A stretch of DNA of 64,000 nucleotides from Ophiostoma sp. CBS 140.51 (lineage: Eukaryota > Ascomycota > Sordariomycetes > Ophiostomatales > Ophiostomataceae): positions 124,001-188,000 of the forward strand of contig JANSLP010000017.1 of assembly GCA_029298735.1 (NCBI GenBank), in the 5' to 3' direction. Made by a program: the position numbers and the translations under genes. The notes beneath the pieces are model-generated. The model did not search any database, was not told the DNA's origin, and saw nothing but the letters and a program-made list of their open reading frames with translations. Positions 10,471-20,797 of this stretch are shown in pieces (the stretch's first letter is position 1; every line of letters starts with the position of its first letter).

Positions 10471-10892
10471 ATTTTCTTTCCGTTCTTTTCAGATATGCAG
10501 TTTTGATTAGTTCTCTCGCCTTCTCTCGCCTGCCATGGAGAGACGAAACAAGAAGGAGACTGACGGAGAAGAAGAAGAAGTAGAATCACTTTCTCGGCAG
10601 TTTTCAAGCACCGTCTGCAGTACATATGAAATGGATCACACCATCGCCAGGCTGCAAATACATTCGACCAATGTACCTATTGCACAATGCAGCCGCGTAT
10701 CCCGGATACAAAATACCACCATGGCTCCCCATTGGCACCCACCCGCATATTGACAATTCCTCCCGTGTCTGTTGGACCGAATATGGTAGGACGTAAATGC
10801 AAACCACCAACATGCGTGTTATCAACGTGAAATGATACATAGCACCCCATTCATTGGTCGTGCAGCATTCTTCCAATACGTCAGGCGTTTCT
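10471..10892. other. Spacer between family copies A and B
   Basis: A minus-strand frame (10604-10924) contains GGILYPGY, which recalls the GGILY of copy B, but the flanks do not match, so a relic copy is only a possibility. Nothing else is supported. Confidence 0.3.
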
Positions 10893-11539
10893 TCAAACCG
10901 CCTCTGCATTGACCAACCCATCAAGTGCTGTCATCAGTCGTTTTGGCACCTTTACATGGATGTTGAACCCATGAGGCAACCGACTGGCGTGGTACAGAAT
11001 GCCCCCTGGAAGTGGCCCGATCCGATGTGGCTTCTCAAATGCTCGCATCAACCTGTCCATCTCCGGGTCTGAATCTGGTTCCTTGTCCCAAAATTGCGAA
11101 GCCACCAGCGGACTTGTGTACATTGGCGGTAACGTTTGGAAGTGCCGCAACATAGCGTGTAATTTTGGGTCACGGTAGATTTGCTCCTTCATTGCATGTG
11201 CGAGAGCGTCCCTGTATCTGATCAAGTACAGCTCTTCCTCCGTTGCTGTTCGTGGTATGTCCCGGCGGAGATGGAGTTCTCGAGCCCGGATATCTGCGCG
11301 TATCGGCGGATCGTACCCGGGATACTTTCCGTGCGATGGGGCCCATGGTGATGCATGCGGGTCCCCCGAAACTTCGAAGACAAAGAAAAGGTCTGTAGCG
11401 GCGTCGGTGTCCACTGCAAGTCTTGTGGTGCCTTCATTACTACTCCCGTCCTGTCATGGTCAGTCGAGCTACTTGCTCTTTCGATGAATCTTTGCGACCT
11501 TCTTACCTGATTGTTCGTGCCCGGTAAATGTACATACAT
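10893..11539 (-). CDS. Tandem-family protein, copy B
   Basis: Exon 1 is 11539-11507 (11 codons). The intron is 11506-11451 (GTAAGA, branch CTGAC, acceptor GACAG) in phase 0, and exon 2 is 11450-10893, giving 196 residues. It matches copy A in order: strand TDLFFVFEVSG, ARELHLRRDI, YRDPKLHAML, then DPEMDRLMRAFEKP followed by HRIGPLPGGILYH and a tail NIHVKVPKRLM. Identity to A is moderate and concentrated in these blocks, so the duplication is old. No known family is recognised, and no signal peptide or transmembrane segment is seen. The family may be specific to a few fungi; that needs a profile search. Confidence 0.62.
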
Positions 11540-11983
11540 AATGGCAAGTCCAGTTGCAAGAGATGTCTCTTGTTGGCTCTTGATGTGGACGGGTGAGATC
11601 TTGCTGCCACGTTGGTGGAATTGCGGGGTTTCGTCAGTCCCCTGTCGAGGCCTGCGCCACAATCTTTTATCACGGTGCCAAGCCTAGTTGGACAAGTTAC
11701 AAAAGGAGTCCGTAGCCACTGTTTTTCTTCTGTCACTTTCATTGTCGTTTTCTTTCTTTCTCTCTCTCTTTTTTTATCTTTCACGGGGCTTTTTTAATTC
11801 TGATTTTTAAAAATGAACAAATCTTAAATATGTTAATTAAAAACCAATCAAAGTATTTTACTTTGAACAGATCTCGATGTAATTCTAAGTACGTCGTGAT
11901 GAAATTCACTTCTCACGCCCATTTGATTCAATAGTGCATTTCATGCCTGTGGAGTTGACAAGGAACACAGAACGAGCGATGTA
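11540..11983. other. Spacer upstream of family copy B
   Basis: The part next to copy B is presumably its promoter. The rest is AT-rich (11740-11900) with a T/C-rich run near 11755-11796. No gene is supported. Confidence 0.4.
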
Positions 11984-12582
11984 TTACTCCATGTCCCCAA
12001 TAGCCTTTGCCACAACCGTGGGCATATCGACCTAGAAATCCAAACTGGACCCTGTCCGCCACATTTTAAACTTGACACCAGGCATGGACAGCGGTCCGAT
12101 GCGGGACTTGTTCTTCAGGACCTCTAAAAGACGGGCTAGTTCCGGGTCGGTCTCCGGCGAGTTAACGTCCCAGTCGATACTTCCACGGGCGTCCATAAAG
12201 GCCAGCTTGAGCGGAATGATTCGCACGCTCATAAAGTACGCACGGAACGTTTCGTCCTGGTTGATGTCCAGCGTATCTTTTCTTTGACCTTTCGAAACCG
12301 GAGGTGTTTTGGACGTTCTTCCTCGGCGATCTCGCGAGGCTCTCGAGGTGTCCTTTCAGGTTCTTTTGGAGGAGACTTAGTTTTCGCGCCCTCTGGCTCT
12401 TGCATTGTAGAGCGATTCGATTCTGAAAAAAACTTGTGTTGTCGGGATTGAAAACGATAAGATGTGAACCCCACTGCATTGTAAAAGTCTCGCTGGTCTG
12501 GCCCTCCTAAAATTGTATTAGTCTTGTTTTCGATGGCACGAAAAAGAGAATAAAAAACATCAGAAATAACAGGTAACATCAT
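11984..12582 (-). pseudogene. Tandem-family copy C, broken
   Basis: Homologous blocks are in order but not in one frame. Exon 2 seems to begin at 12506 after an ACTAATAC...TTTTAG acceptor and reads to SHLIVF (compare LLFVF and LFFVF). A shift at the A7/T7 homopolymer 12426-12432 leads into the frame with RPKHLRFRKVK. A second one-base shift at 12278-12281 leads into DINQDETFRAYFMS and DPELARLLEVLKNK followed by SRIGPL. A TAG at 12032-12034 then cuts the protein, yet the same frame past the stop continues for 15 codons (VDMPTVVAKAIGDME) and matches the tails of A and B before a TAA at 11984. The exon 1 proposal (ATG at 12582, weak donor GTTATT) is uncertain. The two homopolymer shifts could be sequencing errors; the internal stop is harder to explain that way. 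Confidence 0.6.
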
Positions 12583-13231
12583 TGGAGAAGAAAATTCACA
12601 GAAGAGGCACTCGGAGCAGGATCAGATGTAGAAGACAAGATCAAAGAATCTACGGGACACAACCGTTGACCAGTGTGTAAGGTTGTTTGCGACAACAATG
12701 CTCATCAATCATACCTTCAGCGCTGCATACCACGGAGACTTAAATAGTGACATTAAGAACAGAGAGCCGTTCACATCATAAAGGAACACAATGAGACCTT
12801 TACAATTCCATTTTCGTCGCAACACATGTACTCTACTGTAACACTATGCATTTTAACGGGTGCAAGGCGGGTTCCTCTGTGACACAAAAATCATTCCGCG
12901 GCCTCCTGAAATCTCCCACCAGTAAAGAATCTTCCTGCTGCTCATGATCTTTGTCTCGGTGAAAACTGTTCTGTTGCATGCAGCGGTTGTTATACTCACG
13001 GGGAATAAATTAATTAACTGGGGCATGGAAACCAATTTGGATGAGAACAGCTCGTAGTTATTCCTAACCTCACGTTGCAACTCATACATTTTTTGGGTTG
13101 CACGCAATTTATTATCATGGGACTTGTTGAAAACAGTTCAGATGCTTAAAGCTCTTTCCCTCTAGAGTTCAGATAAGGTAATCGATGTCTATAGAGGAAA
13201 AAAATGAAACAAAGCAATCTTCGCATGATAT
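12583..13231. other. Spacer with a possible relic of the tandem family
   Basis: A minus-strand frame at 12853-13107 ends in SSRKILYWWEISGGRGMIFV, which weakly recalls the ILYH...GFNIHV block of copy B. No start, intron or other family block is convincing. The rest is AT-rich. Confidence 0.25.
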
Positions 13232-13821
13232 CTATTTTCTCCGCTTCTCGTACTTTCTCGGGGCATTGTCCTGCTCTTGACTCGACTTGATCGTGAGGCA
13301 CTTTGGCACACTTGGTGGTCGTATCAAAAACTTTGGCAAATGGATATTATTATATACACGGCCCCCCGCTTTATCAATTGATGGCCCCCCGCGAAGTGAA
13401 GCGATGGTAAAAATGTAGTCTCGCCTGGTGCTAAAATTTGCTCTGTGCAAGGGACCGATATTCGCGTACGATTTGGCAATTTTGACCCAGTCGTAGAAGA
13501 AGGGACTGAGATGTACCCCTTCGAAGACCAAAGGTAATGGTGTAATGGGAATACGGACACATCCGCTAATCTTGTACTCACTCCACACTGTAATCAACTT
13601 GTCACCTGTAACTCCCTTGTCATGATAGCTGGTCAATTTTGGGTATTTCGAGTCATGATGCCTTGCGTCACACTCGTCGAGAATCTTGCGAATAGCTGTA
13701 TGGTGTTTGGAAGATGCAGTGTCGTAGACAATAGTTTTCTTTATATTCTCGGCGGACTACACTATGGTAAGTGGAAGGCAAAGCGAAACTTCGGTAAGAA
13801 ATCCCATACGTATGGTTCCAT
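13232..13821 (-). CDS. Tandem-family protein, divergent copy D
   Basis: Exon 1 is 13821-13810 (four codons). The intron is 13809-13757 (donor GTATGG, acceptor GTGTAG, branch-like CTTAC) in phase 0, and exon 2 is 13756-13232, giving 178 residues. It shares with A-C the tiny first exon, the hydrophobic strand soon after the intron (KKTIVYDTA) and the KSYANIGPLHR block near the C-terminus, followed by DYIFTI and, after an insertion, NIHLPKFLI. The insertion coincides with two copies of GGCCCCCCGC (13360-13369, 13383-13392). Membership is supported by order and strand as much as by sequence, so it is less certain than for A-C. Another frame through exon 1 (SRTIHTPLPFSRW) is also open and could indicate a different 5' structure. 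Confidence 0.45.
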
Positions 13822-13937
13822 CTTGAAAATGGCAGAGGGGTATGGATGGTGCGGCTCAACGACGCGGTGTTGTGGGCTGGAATATCAAAATCAAAAGAGT
13901 ATGTTGCGTTGTCGCGGTGCTTCTTCTCCTCAGGTTG

Positions 13938-14150
13938 TCAAGTTCTCTTTGCTTCTTTCACAAATGTTCCTGGGAGGACTAAACGTCCGGCGACAAAGAC
14001 ATGGGTGACATGAGTATCTTCGGTATTAAATATTTTTTGGACATGTCCTCTCCCAAACGGTGTAGGCCAAATCCAGGCGACCATTTCCGCACTTTCTACC
14101 AGCCCACAAGGTCGGCTTCGCCCTGCACTGCCTCTCATTTTTTCGGACAT
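13938..14150 (-). pseudogene. Possible relic of an amidohydrolase C-terminus
   Basis: The translated fragment contains TPFGRGHVQKIFNTEDTHV followed by THVFVAGRLVL, the way metal-dependent amidohydrolases of the chlorohydrolase/deaminase type end (V-x-H-V-F-V-x-G-x-x-V). The adjoining frame gives GEADLVGW and then a stop, as expected for a shifted, decayed copy. No metal-ligand motifs remain in the window. Identification is tentative. Confidence 0.3.
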
Positions 14151-14270
14151 GCAGGTATTCTGACAAGGCCAATAAAAGATTCATTGCGTCTCAACATGTT
14201 TCTGCGCGATCTTTTCCGATTTCTCCTTTTTTCACAAACGTTTCAAACGTAGATAATACTTAGTTTGAAA

Positions 14271-14755
14271 ATGGGTATACTGGTGAGTCCTCCTTGATTG
14301 TTTCGTTCGTTCGTTTATTTTCTTTTATTCGTTTCTCTAACAACCAGGCTGTGCATGTGATGTCCCGAGCCACACGTAATTGCAGCTTTGCACCTAACTC
14401 TAACTGGACTCGATTGTAAGTAAAGTGTTGCTATTTGCCTATTATCGTGAACAGACAGCCCTCACTAACACACGACTACACGGCTACTCTTCCTTCGCCG
14501 AGATCCAGTCTTATATCAAGGCCGTTGAATTTCATTACAATATGTACTCGTCCATCACGTTCAATGCCCTGGTGAACAAGGCAGTCTGGTCTGGCAGCGG
14601 TGGCATATTTGCGGCCGCGTGCCTTCTTTATACAGGACGGCACGGTAGAGGTAGTAATCGATCACCGTGCCGTCACGGGGCAGCTCGGCGGCGCCAGCGT
14701 CAGTGGCTATAGTGAGGCACAGACTGCCAATCCGGGTTGCGTTTACAGTAATTAA
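14271..14755 (+). pseudogene. Fragmentary small gene with incompatible frames
   Basis: ATG at 14271 plus four codons, then a clean intron 14283-14347 (GTGAGT, branch CTCTAAC, acceptor CCAG), then an exon reading NCSFAPNSNWTRL. A donor GTAAGT at 14416 follows, but the nearest acceptors give an intron of only 39-43 nt and the next exon is in the wrong phase. Coding texture resumes as AEIQSYIKAVEFHYNMYSS, breaks again near 14612-14620, and continues as FIQDGTVEVVIDHRAV to TAA at 14753. No family is recognised. Two frame conflicts suggest a pseudogene or assembly errors. It converges on the GH55-SGNH gene, 55 bp away. Confidence 0.4.
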
Positions 14756-14810
14756 CACAATGCACACTTCTCGTGTGTCCGATATTGTTCTGTTTATTCG
14801 TTTGTGCACA

Positions 14811-17800
14811 CTACCATCGGTTTGCTTTTATCCACGCCTGGTAGACATTGCCTGCGACCGCTGCTAAAGGATACGTTTTGGGATGAAACGCCTTGGTGCC
14901 AAGATTCGACACAGTGAACGTGCCACTGTCAATGATCTGGAGAGATGGGCCGCTGCCATCGTCGGACGCGTAGATAGTACCGAGCGTGGCACGGAGGGTG
15001 CTGTTCTCGGCATACACCATGGCAATGGCGCAACGGGTCATGTACTCGTCGTCGCCAGCGTCGTCCGCGGCGTCCATGCACGTGTTGACATTGATGCCGC
15101 CAATGTCAATGACGTGCGGCTGAACGTCGCCGGCGTCGACCGCTGTGGTGCCGTCGCGCTTGAGGTCCTTGGAAAAGGCATTGAAAAAGTACGTATCGTC
15201 GCGCCACGTGCTACGGTATGTGCCGTCGCACCATCGCTGCGCATTGTAGATGCGGTCAGTGTCGACAAAAATAACGGATTTCTGGTAGTTGCGGCGCTGG
15301 TAGTCGGCGGCGACAGCGGCGGTCGTTTTCTGGATGACGGCATTGAGACCCTCGGTCAGCTTGTTGGCGCGTGCGCGCACTTCGCGCGTGAGCTCGGTGC
15401 GCGGACCCATGAAGATGTTGGGGAACAGGAGCAGATCGTTGCACCAGTCCGTGTACTCGTTGAAGAACCGTGCGTAGCCCGTCACAAACAACTTGAAAGT
15501 TGGCTCCTCGGCGGTGTCGAGAATCTGTCGGTACGTTTGCGTCAGGTTCGCGACGAGGTCTTGCGATGAGATGCGAAGCTCGGCCCGTTCCCACTCTGTG
15601 TCGCATTCTTTGGTGTGCCAAAAGACACAGTTTTGGATAACGCGCGAGAAGCCTACGTTGTTGCCGCCAATGGACAGCGTGGCAAAGCCGAAGTCGCGGA
15701 AGTTGCCATAGTCCCTCATCTGCCGGATCTGGCTGACCTTGCCCGGGGCCGGTGGATCGATAATGCCCGACGTCTTTGCTCCAGCACAAGCATAAAACTT
15801 GAAGAGAGACGATGCTGTTCCGGGCCCACCATCGCCGTTGAACGGTGCATAGTGGTTTGCCAACTGGTATGGGTAGGCGCCCGGGCACTTTGCGCAATCC
15901 GTGCCTTTCGGCTCGTCTTCGTGTATTTTTTTGCTGCAATCAGCGCCAATGCCGGACGCGTACGAGTCGCCCAGGCCAAAGAAGTTGCGATGGGCGGGCC
16001 AGACGGTAGTTCTGAGTGTATCCTGGATCTCGAAGCTGGCGAGGATGCTCCACCAAGGATGGCCCATAGCGTTGAGGTTTGGCTCAGCGGCGACATCGAG
16101 AAAACTGTCGTCACCGGGTGTACTGGTAACCATCCTTTCGCTGCCGATAGTGACTAGATTCTTAATTGAAACGTTGCCTGAGTCGCCGCCAATCTGAACC
16201 ATGCTCTCTTGACAATTCAGGCTGTCAACACATGATTCATCATATGAGTTGAACCAGGAGCTGTTGTATGTTAGCTGTGGATGGCTCGATTTTGATATTT
16301 TGCGTATCGTTTCTTTCGGGTCAAACTCACTAAAGACCGGCACCGTCAATATTAATGTTGGTGGAATTTAACATGACCACGGCCCATGCCTCGTCGCAAC
16401 CGATGGTGCCATTGACACAGCCTTCGCTGGGTAGCGTGGGATCACCGGGGAAAGAGATGGCACTGCTGCCAGTGAACGGCGCCGGGTTGCGCACGCCATT
16501 TGATCCCTGGAAATAACCACTCTCGGTCTGGATCATACCTGCTGATACGGTGCTCGCACCGCTAAACGAGTACTGGTACATGACAGCGTGCTCAGTGGCC
16601 GTGCCGTACAGCCACAGCGGCTCGGTCGACTCCACGAGCCAGCCACGCGCCACCAAGACATTAACGCGGTCGTTGAAGTCGTCATCAATGTCGTGGTCAG
16701 CCACCCACGCCCACATATTCTGAAAGTACCCACCGCCGTGCTGTGTAATGTGTACCATGAGCAGGCCTGCCCGGCACGAGATACCCTTGCCCTGGGGGCA
16801 CTGTGCCACTTGCAGGTCCGTGTTCACAGCGCCTCCGATGCGGACGTGCACGTCGTAAATGCCAGACACCGTGCCGCTGTTCGGGCCGTGCATGTTCCAT
16901 TCCAGCCCGACTAGGTTGTCGGATAAGCCCTTGCTGGTGATGAGGAGGTCGGACATCTCGGCGAACCCGATGCTGCCGCCCGGGATACCCACACGGAGCA
17001 AGGGCTTGCCCGCTTTCTGATTGGAGAAGCTGGGGCCCTTGGCCATGAGCTGGCTCCAGCACTCGCCAATCACCTGGACGCCGACCTCGAACTCGACCGT
17101 GTCGGACAGAAGGTATACGCCGTGGGGGATAAAGATGATTCCACCAGACCGAAATGCGTGACCAAATACCGCCTGGAACGCAGCTGTGTCGTCCGTGGCA
17201 CCATCTCCTTTGGCCCCATAGTCGCGCACATTGATAACCGAGTTGATGTCCACGCTGCCATACTGTGGCTTGCGCTGGAACTTGTACCACTTGCTGCTCC
17301 AAGCTGTGTCGCCGGCTTGTGCAATCAGGCGGTCTGGGCGGCTGGCATAGGTGAGAATGGTCCCCACGCCGTACACAGACTCGCCTCCAGTGTTGACACT
17401 TGATGCGCCATGCATATACGTGTTGCCCAGCGACCATGGCTGGGTCACTTGCAACGGGTCGCTCCCCCCCAGCAAGACCCTGCCCGTCGTGTCAGCTATC
17501 GGCGAGGCAACCCCAGAAAAGGCCACCGTGTCAATGATGATGTTGGTCGTGCCGGACTTTGTACCCTCTTTTGGTGGGTGTATCAAGACGCCGGTTTTGC
17601 AGTTAGAGATAGTCGAGTCCTGCAGCAAAAACGATCCCGGGTTCTCGGTACCACTGACCGCGTCAAAGAGCTGGAAGGCAACATTGGCCCCACTGACATA
17701 GATGGACCGCCACGTCCATCCCCAGTCCCAGATAAACTGCACGCCCGTCTTACAGCCGACAAACTGGATGGAGACGGCGGTAAACTGCTGCTCGCCGCCG

Positions 17801-19211
17801 TAGATGCCGATCTGGCCGTTGGAAAACTCGAGATCGGCCATCCAGCCACCACTGCCGTTCTCACAGAAAATGCCACGCTGCGTCGTGTCCGCCTTGTTCG
17901 ACATGTAGCATGCCACGTTCTCGATGCTCGTGGCCTGAGCGACCTGCCAGTGGAAGCACGACGCGTTGACAGCTGTGACGTCCTGGATGTCGATGACGAG
18001 GTTCCGTACCTGTCGGTAAAAGTTGGACTAAAGAATACTTTAGCGAAAAGAAACGAAATATACATTAATTAATGAATGGTAACACATACCGTCTCTAAGT
18101 ACCACTCTTGTCCCCCGCCACCGTTGATATACGAGTCGGACGAAATGACGCCCGTAGTACCGTCTTTGCCCACAAACTTGGACGATGCGCGGATCGTCGG
18201 CCGACTGTTGGGATTGCCTACCAGCTGCGTCTGATAGTAGCCGATAATGGTCGAGCTGACAAGGTACGTGCCAGCCGGGAAGTAGACTAGTGCTGGCTTG
18301 GTCGTGCTCGACAGGCAGTCTGCACCACAGCGCTTCCCGTCCGTAATTGCCTTGTTGATCGCTGCCGTGTCGTCCTTTTGTGCCAGTCAGTGGTGCATTT
18401 TCTTACACGTCAAAATTGAACTCCAGAGACAACATACCGTAACACCGTCGCCTTTGGCCCCGTAGTCTTTGACATTCCGAAACACCTTGTAGTTGGCATC
18501 TCCAGCAAATGGTGCAATTCCATGATCGTTGACAGCCATGAGCTCCAGCCAGTACGGTGCAGCCCCAGCACCATTGCCACCAGACGCGCTCATGTTGGAC
18601 GTGGTAGCATAAAACAGTGCCTTGGACTGTTGAATGGGCGAGTCTGGTGCGTTAAACGTATAGTTCCGGTACAGTGTGCCGTTGCGAGCTCGCTCCGCCG
18701 CTTCCAGCTCAGCAAGCAGAGCGGCTGCCGAGGCAATGGCAGCAAAATTCGTGGAGTCTTTGGACTTTGTAGAGGCACTTGTACCCATCGAGTCATTTGA
18801 CCGTATGTGTAACAGATCATCTGTGGTTGGTTGTCTGTTCCGTCTATGTTTTCTTGTGCTCTTATCCGATTGGCGTGATTCGTAGCTGTTGCGCCGCGGA
18901 CTGTTCACGTACTGCTCATACGTGGTTGCCCAACGGTTGATGGCCGCGTCCACCATCTGGTGTGCCTCGTCTACGGCGAACTGAGACACGGCATTGTTCT
19001 TGTTGATGGTTACCGTGATATCAGAGGCTGTTTGGTTGGCACGGAGCTGGGCAGCATACGCCATGCGTCTAAGCCGTGCAGCCTCCGTAATGGCATCAAT
19101 CTCGGCGCGCTGCTCCGCAGTCCCCGTGTACGGCTGTCCGTTGAACAACCGCGCACCATAAGAAACCTGACAGCACCAGGCAAGATTGACCACGAACCAA
19201 ACGAGCAACAT
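14811..19211 (-). CDS. Secreted GH55 exo-beta-1,3-glucanase fused to an SGNH/GDSL esterase
   Basis: Four exons: 19211-18438, 18374-18090, 18027-16331 and 16260-14811 (donors GTATGT, GTATGT, GTGAGT), giving 1,401 residues. Exon phases agree, and the joins restore GH55 sequence (GDGVT|DDTAAIN; GAGLY|SWFNSYDESC). Two beta-helix halves each open with a DYGAKGDG motif, the double pectate-lyase-3 layout of GH55 glucanases. From about residue 1010 an SGNH hydrolase follows: GLGDSYASG with Ser1018, LSIGGNNVGF near 1119 and a late FHP with His1378. No Asp is seen three residues before the His, as in some Ser-His dyad members. The first in-frame ATG (19211) opens a hydrophobic segment usable as a signal peptide; the frame is open further upstream without an ATG, so the start is uncertain. 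A polar stretch of about 200 residues precedes the first helix. Likely role: wall glucan degradation plus ester removal (inferred). Confidence 0.85.
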
Positions 19212-19794
19212 GGCAGAAAACAAGATCAGAAGACATACAGTGTGCAGCAAGAATGAATAAGGTGGAATATTTCCACATGAATTGCAGCTCACACCAGCCC
19301 ACCGAATGGCTGCAAAACCATGCCAGTAGCTATATGATTCTAATAGTGCAAACAGTACGAAATCCTTAAATTTAGGACATCTTCAAACTCCGATAAACGG
19401 ACACCATGTTCACAATGTGAGCAAGTCCTTCATTTCCCGTTTAGTGTCCGGTGTGTGTTGGTTGTATGGTTGAATAGGAAGGCCTCGTACGATATGTTTA
19501 GCGAGCATCTTCTTGATATAAACAAATATGAAGCACCACGGCTGCAAGTTATACCTGCACACATGGGGCACGCATCTATTTATATACAACTCGCCCATGT
19601 AGGACACATTCATGAGCAGCCTTACGACAGGCCGTGGAGATAGTAAAGGACGTGCAGGCAATGGGATATTTGTCATTATTAACTGTGCCACTGGACATAA
19701 AAAATATAAAATCAAGATGGAAAGGAAACAGATGATGTGGAAGACAATACCCCTTCATGGACCCCATTTTGACATAATATCTGCATAATATCGT
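19212..19794. other. Intergenic spacer
   Basis: An AT-rich region between two minus-strand genes; it should hold the promoter of the GH55-SGNH gene. No further gene is supported. Confidence 0.4.
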
Positions 19795-20797
19795 TCAGAT
19801 CGTGATCCTCCCCTCTGCACCCCGTCTCCTTTCCACGAGACAAAAGATCAACAAAGCCAACATTCCAACGCCACCTGCCAGATAGGCCACGTACGTGCTA
19901 ATTGTAATGTAAAAGTATATGAACCATTCTATGAAGCGCGCAACAGATCTAAAGTCGCCCGGCAAATTCGGCCACAGGATAGATCGCCAGTCACGAGCTG
20001 TTTGTAGGACTGCCAAGATAGTAAAGGCGAAGACCTGCATGCCCAGTGATATGAGGCTCAAGGAACCGTGGCTGTGCAACGCCTGAACTGTCTTGACTTG
20101 ATAGAAAACTGGCAGGACAAGAACAATTAGATTTGCCAGGATGACAGGAAATACCCAAACATGGATGAGAAAGCGGTAGACAAAAACACGCAAGCTGATC
20201 GGTCCGTCGTCGGGATCAAACATTTCGTTTTGGTTCATGATAAGAAACGTAAATGACACAGAGAGGACAACGAGTCCAGTAATGCCGACGGTGAGGCCCA
20301 TTATCAGGGGGGACGTTTCGGGTGGCAAAGAAGTGACGTCCTCGGTCTGGTCCCCAGACACGCCATTGTCGTCACGGCTTTGGTACTGGATGTAGAGACC
20401 GAGCAGAACGATGGCGCATAAACACTGCACTACGGCCTGGATCATGCCCAGCAGCGACGATAATGCTTTCCATCCGGTATAAGGTCCCCCATCAACACAG
20501 TTGTATGCATCGTAGTAGATCGGGTAGCAGACGCGGACCGACAACGTGAAGATGGAGAACAAGGCATGGAAGAGGATGTATCGCGACGAGATGCCAAATG
20601 TGCCCTGCGAGACAATAACAATGTATTGTGGCACATATGCAGCGACGATGAAAAAGCAGAAGAGACTAGAGAGATTCTGGTTAGTCAATGGGAAAGAGAA
20701 TCAATTCGATGACTTCACAAACATACCCTTCGAATATCGTCCGTGGCAGAGACTGGTAGGTAATCCAATACTCTTCGCACCAATCTACCTCGCCCAT
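19795..20797 (-). CDS. PQ-loop-like multispan membrane protein
   Basis: Exon 1 is 20797-20727 (starting MGEVDWCEEYWITYQSLP). The intron is 20726-20666 (GTATGT, branch GACTAAC, acceptor CTCTAG) and exon 2 is 20665-19795, giving 313 residues. About seven hydrophobic segments are visible. The first follows the splice site and carries AAYVPQYIVI with a downstream GTFGISSRYILFHALF, which is a PQ-loop signature (Pro-Gln in the first helix, G-x-S-x-x-Y after it). PQ-loop proteins include lysosomal/vacuolar amino-acid exporters and sugar carriers. This fungal branch is uncharacterised, so substrate and membrane are unknown. A polar loop lies near the middle (DDNGVSGDQTEDVTSLPPE). Confidence 0.75.

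Noticed and set aside
10604..10924. Possible extra copy of the tandem family (GGILY motif)
   Set aside because: Only five residues match copy B and the flanking blocks are absent; kept only as a remark.
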